Source: a virus | DNA length: 40,519 nucleotides | Virus record (IMG/VR): IMGVR_UViG_3300042198_000104 | Coordinates: 1-40,519 of that record | Reading direction: 5' to 3' (one strand) | Shown: positions 36,427-40,519 of the stretch, piece by piece | Layout of the letters: every line of letters begins with the position of its first letter | How positions within the stretch are numbered: the first letter of the stretch is position 1 | Notes under the pieces: model-generated | What the model saw: the letters and a program-made list of their open reading frames with translations, nothing else | The model's database searches: none | What the model was told of the DNA's origin: nothing | Position numbers and translations under genes: made by a program

Positions 36427-39400
36427 AACTGATACCTTTGAGCAACAAAGGCAAAAGATTAATCAGATAGGATCTACTCTTTTTAGCATCACCGCTGGCG
36501 GAAGTGATCTTTCAACTGGCAATTTAAAACTTGGAGATGGTACACGTACTGTACCATCTCTGTCATTTGTATCCGATCCATCGCTTGGAATTTATAAACC
36601 AACTATAAGCACATTAGGATTTGTAGCAAATTCAAAAAAAATATTTGATATTTCTGATACATCTTTATCCTCTTATAAAGATATTATAATTCAAAAAAAG
36701 ATTTTAACTACAAATGGATTGATATTGACAAATTCTGGATCAAATTATGATCCAGGAATTTATACAAATATATCTCTTCTTGGTGGAACTGGAGATGGAG
36801 CTATTGCTTCTATTACTGTTGGTTCTTTTACTGGGTCTGTAACTAATCAAGGATCAAATTATGCTCCAGGATCTTATAGTGTAATTCCAACAACTACATC
36901 TGGTTCTGGATCACAATCCACTATTTCTTTTACTGTAGATGGTATTACTGGTTCTGTTTTAAATGCTGGCACTAGTTATCCACCAGGAACTTTTTATGAT
37001 GTACCATTAACTGGTGGTAACGGTACAGGAGCGACAGCTGATATTGTGATTACTGGAGAATCTTCTATTACTGGAACTATTACTGCTGGATCTGGTTATA
37101 CTGATGGAACATATAATAATATTCAATTTTTAAATGTTCCGACAACAACTTACACAGTAACCACAATCACCAATCCAGGAACTCCTCCTCCAGCACAAGT
37201 TTATAGAATAAATGGAACAACACAACAAACATTAACTCTTTCAAAAGGAAATACATATAAATTTGATATTTCCGATCCTTCAGTTTCTGGACATCCTCTA
37301 ATTTTTGAAACTTCTTCTGGTGGATCATTAAATTCAAATTACTATACAGTTATTACAAAAGGAACTGCTGGAACTGCTGGAGCATGTGTTTATTTGGTAA
37401 TTGATATATCTACTCCAACAGAAGCAATTAGATATGATTGTTCTGTTCATAATGGAATGGGTGGTATAATTAATATTTCAAGTGGAACAACTGGAAGATA
37501 TGGTAAATCATTAACAGGAACTGTTGTAGTAGCATCAGGATCTGTTTCTAGTGTATCTTTTACTTCTACTGGAGAGAAATACAAAGTAAATGATACTGTA
37601 GAAATTTATCCTGGCGATATTGATATTGATAACAATGGATCTGGATTTGTTTATACAATAAACTCTATTACTTTTAATGGAACTATTCAGTCGGTAACAG
37701 TAAAATCAATTGGATTAAACTACTTAAGCAATGATACTTTATCATTTAATAATTCTTCTGTTGGCGGATCTGGATCTGGATTTCAATATAGAATTAGCAG
37801 TCAACCAGGAAAAATAAGAAATTTACAATTTGTAACCAAAGGAACTGGTTATGCTATAAATGATACACTTTCAATTTCTGGAACTCCAATTACTGGAATA
37901 AGTTCAGATTTGAAAGGGGAAGTGACAGGAATTTCTGCAACATTAGATTCGGCATCTCCAATAGTTGCTCTTCCCGATACTACTGGAATTATTGCTGGAA
38001 TGACAGTAACAAATACTGGAATAACAGATATAGGATTTATTTCTTCTGGAACTACAGTATTATCAGTAGATAGTTTAACTCAAATAACTTTATCGGCAAA
38101 TCCTTCAACTTCTGGTATCTCAACTCTTAATTTCCGTTCAGTTGAAGATTTAGATAAAATTGTTGTATCATCCACCAGTGGAATTCTTGTTGGATCTATA
38201 GTAACAAAAACTTCTGGTAGTGGAGTATTAGCAAATAATACTACAGTCAGTGCTATAGATTCTTCAACAAATACTATAACTCTGTCTCCATCACCATCTT
38301 TAGCTGGACCTGTTGTTCTAACATTTACAAAACCATATGGAAATCCAACAGTAAATTTTGAATATACAATACAATCTTTAGGTGCTATTGAATTTATTTC
38401 AATACTTGATGGTGGAAATGGATATTCTACTAATGATGAATTGACAGTAAATCCAGAAGATTTAACACAACCAATAATAAAAAATGTTACATTAGCAAAT
38501 GTACAAAAAATTACTTTTGTCCAAACTATTTCGGCAAGTTATTTTCAGGTCGGTGATAATATTCAATTTACTCCTGGTGGTGGTGGAGCTCAGCCAATAT
38601 TAGGAGAAATATACGCTGTAGAGACTTCTGGTTCCAATTTATCTTACATAATTATAGAACAAATATATGGATCTCTTGGTCTTTCTCCTGGAGATACGAT
38701 TATAAAACAAGGACAGAGTACTAGTTTTACCGTCAGTACAGCAGAATTTATTGAAAGGTTCTTTATAGATGGAATAATTACTCCAGATTTGACTTTGTAT
38801 GTTGGTGATACATATCAATTTAATATAACTGATCCTTCTTTAACTGGACATGGATTTTCACTAAGTCAATTTAGAGATGGTCCAAATAGTCCTAGTTTAA
38901 TTCAAAATATATCAACCACGTTATCCACCTCATCAAATCAAATTATCGTTACTAACAGTACTGGTATTCTTCCAGGAATGGAAGTTGTTTCTCAAATTGG
39001 ATCTGGATCTGGTGTTCTAGAAACTTCAACAAAAGTAAGCAGTGTTTTAAATTCGACAACTATTATTTTAGATAAAAATCCTACTGTATCAGGATCTACA
39101 ATTTTAGATTTTAAAGGAGTAGAATATCTCACTGGAGTAGAAAAAACTTCTTCATATCTTAGAATAAGGGTAACAGAAACTACGCCAACTTTATACTATT
39201 ATTGCTCTACTTCTGGTCACGAAGATGAAGGAGGAGAAGATTTAAATGAGGCAGTTATTACAATAAATCCAGTAAATCCAAAAATATTTGGATCTAACTT
39301 TATTGCCACAGCAACATCAATTGATTCTACAGATATTATTCAAGCAGAAGTTAGCACAGGATTTATAACGGCAGAATCTTTCATTGGATCTTCAGCAATT

Positions 39401-40519
39401 ATTGATGATATCACTTCAGAAAATATCTTATCTGATGATATCGAAACAGAAAATTTGGTTGTAACAAATATAAATTCAGGGACATCTGGATCTATTAATG
39501 TTTCTGCGTCTTCTTTAAATTTAAGTGCCGATACTACAATTGGTGCTGTGTCAATAGCAAACATTACTGGAAATATCACTACAACTGGTCAAATAAAAAC
39601 CACAGGAACTCTGAATATAAATGATAAACTATCAATAAATGATGGAATTATTTCTACTTCTGCTGGAACAGATATAACACTAACTCCACCATCAAATAGA
39701 GTAACAAAAGTTTCATCTTCAACGGCGATTGTAATTCCATCTGGTAATACTTCTCAAAGACCATCTGCTTTAGCAGAAAGTGGGGCTATTAGATTTAATA
39801 CTGATACTAATCAATATGAAGGTTATAGTGGTACAACTTCTTCTTGGTCTTCTCTTGGAGGTGTGAGAGATCTAGATGGAAATACTTATATTACAGCAGA
39901 ATTAACAATAGGATCTAATGATAATACATTATGGTTTTATAACGATAACATCAATACAGTTAAATTTACACCAGAATATCAAGAGTTTGTAAATGTAAAG
40001 AAAGTAAGATCTATAAATGTATCTGCTCCTTCTTATGTAAATTGGAATGCGAGCACACCTGTCACTACTGGTGAATATCTAAAATACAGAAATAACATTT
40101 ATAAGGTTATAACTGGAGGAACAACGGGAACTTCTGGTAATGAGCCAACAAGTACTACTGGAACTAATTTTACTAATGGAACAGCAACACTAAGATTTTT
40201 TGTTTCTGCTGTATCACCACTAACATTTGAAGAAATTTCGGAACTTAGAGTTGCTCCTCTTGGTGGAACATCATTGGTTGTAAATGATGAATTGACACTA
40301 TCAACCAATGTAATTTCCACAAAAGTAAATGATTTACTAATTAGACCAAACACAGGTAAAAAAGTAACAATTGATGCTGCTACTTCATTAGTTCTCCCAG
40401 TTGGAGATACTAATGGAAGAGGAGCTCCAATACAGGGTTCAGTTAGATTTAATACAACGATTTCTCAATATGAAGGTTATGACGGAACTAACTGGTCTTC
40501 TCTTGGAGGTGTTCGTGAT
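36404..40519 (+). CDS. Tail-fibre-like protein with cupredoxin-like domains (partial, 3' end missing)
   Basis: An open frame of 1372 codons runs to the right edge without a stop. It starts MPAIQVARTDTFEQQRQKIN, typical of cyanophage fibre proteins. Visible modules: glycine-rich YxPGTYxxVxL beta repeats (residues about 110-250); a cupredoxin-like domain (about 266-366) with His297, Cys346, His349 and Met352 in type-1 copper order. Then come two TxGIxxGM units (about 516-643); a second cupredoxin-like domain (about 786-950) split by another such unit, with His816, Cys934 and His939 but no Met; and collagen-free beta segments. At the end are two SLGGVRD-type repeats (about 1125-1155 and 1345-1372). 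Probably an adhesin or whisker-like structural protein. The real C-terminus lies outside the window. Confidence 0.8.
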   Translation, partial: MPAIQVARTDTFEQQRQKINQIGSTLFSITAGGSDLSTGNLKLGDGTRTVPSLSFVSDPSLGIYKPTISTLGFVANSKKIFDISDTSLSSYKDIIIQKKILTTNGLILTNSGSNYDPGIYTNISLLGGTGDGAIASITVGSFTGSVTNQGSNYAPGSYSVIPTTTSGSGSQSTISFTVDGITGSVLNAGTSYPPGTFYDVPLTGGNGTGATADIVITGESSITGTITAGSGYTDGTYNNIQFLNVPTTTYTVTTITNPGTPPPAQVYRINGTTQQTLTLSKGNTYKFDISDPSVSGHPLIFETSSGGSLNSNYYTVITKGTAGTAGACVYLVIDISTPTEAIRYDCSVHNGMGGIINISSGTTGRYGKSLTGTVVVASGSVSSVSFTSTGEKYKVNDTVEIYPGDIDIDNNGSGFVYTINSITFNGTIQSVTVKSIGLNYLSNDTLSFNNSSVGGSGSGFQYRISSQPGKIRNLQFVTKGTGYAINDTLSISGTPITGISSDLKGEVTGISATLDSASPIVALPDTTGIIAGMTVTNTGITDIGFISSGTTVLSVDSLTQITLSANPSTSGISTLNFRSVEDLDKIVVSSTSGILVGSIVTKTSGSGVLANNTTVSAIDSSTNTITLSPSPSLAGPVVLTFTKPYGNPTVNFEYTIQSLGAIEFISILDGGNGYSTNDELTVNPEDLTQPIIKNVTLANVQKITFVQTISASYFQVGDNIQFTPGGGGAQPILGEIYAVETSGSNLSYIIIEQIYGSLGLSPGDTIIKQGQSTSFTVSTAEFIERFFIDGIITPDLTLYVGDTYQFNITDPSLTGHGFSLSQFRDGPNSPSLIQNISTTLSTSSNQIIVTNSTGILPGMEVVSQIGSGSGVLETSTKVSSVLNSTTIILDKNPTVSGSTILDFKGVEYLTGVEKTSSYLRIRVTETTPTLYYYCSTSGHEDEGGEDLNEAVITINPVNPKIFGSNFIATATSIDSTDIIQAEVSTGFITAESFIGSSAIIDDITSENILSDDIETENLVVTNINSGTSGSINVSASSLNLSADTTIGAVSIANITGNITTTGQIKTTGTLNINDKLSINDGIISTSAGTDITLTPPSNRVTKVSSSTAIVIPSGNTSQRPSALAESGAIRFNTDTNQYEGYSGTTSSWSSLGGVRDLDGNTYITAELTIGSNDNTLWFYNDNINTVKFTPEYQEFVNVKKVRSINVSAPSYVNWNASTPVTTGEYLKYRNNIYKVITGGTTGTSGNEPTSTTGTNFTNGTATLRFFVSAVSPLTFEEISELRVAPLGGTSLVVNDELTLSTNVISTKVNDLLIRPNTGKKVTIDAATSLVLPVGDTNGRGAPIQGSVRFNTTISQYEGYDGTNWSSLGGVRD

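Overview
The window reads as part of the genome of a T4-like cyanophage (a cyanomyovirus infecting marine Synechococcus or Prochlorococcus). Four things support this. The right half has T4-type baseplate genes in T4 order (PAAR tip, gp25, gp6, a giant protein in the gp7 slot, gp8, a DUF4815 protein). T4-type late promoter boxes of the ATAAATA kind precede those genes. Many small genes look like known cyanophage families. A cluster of 9-mers matches the cyanobacterial DnaA box. All credible genes are on the + strand. I saw no tRNA, CRISPR array, insertion sequence, integrase, intron or homing endonuclease.

Region 1 (1-5710) holds the last codons of an upstream gene and one promoter-hairpin cassette. 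These are followed by a train of about 23 small genes (55-187 aa), mostly joined by ATGA or ATGACTGA stop/start overlaps, with no obvious internal promoters. Most are acidic and hypothetical. Exceptions with a visible theme are three small membrane proteins, a Cys-rich protein, a thioredoxin-like protein and an antitoxin-tail-like protein.

Region 2 (5710-6260) is a gene-poor stretch with one GTG-start gene. It is followed by three back-to-back DnaA-box-like 9-mers and a T-tract-rich AT block, and is a candidate replication origin.

Region 3 (6260-11012) is a mosaic of small, mostly single genes. Most are separated by recurring regulatory cassettes: a stop-codon tail (GTGACAGTTTGA-like), a hairpin, a promoter with a CATACT/TATACT/TAGACT -10, and an A/C-rich leader without a Shine-Dalgarno site ending about 24 nt after the -10. 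This resembles the promoter-early-stem-loop (PeSL) mobile cassettes described in T4-type phages. From about 8470 onward the genes are visibly richer in G+C, as expected for exchange with a Synechococcus-like gene pool. Recognisable products are a KTSC-like protein, a DUF3574-like protein, an exported 58-aa protein, a DUF7249-like protein and a HicA-like toxin without HicB.

Region 4 (11097-40519) is the late structural block. It starts at a late promoter and encodes the spike tip (PAAR), baseplate wedge proteins gp25, gp6 and gp8, and two giant proteins (3711 and 2698 aa). It ends in a tail-fibre-like gene that runs off the window. The giant proteins and the fibre share beta-rich repeat units and carry YHYH, LamG-like and cupredoxin-like domains, probably as exposed host-contact or stabilising modules.
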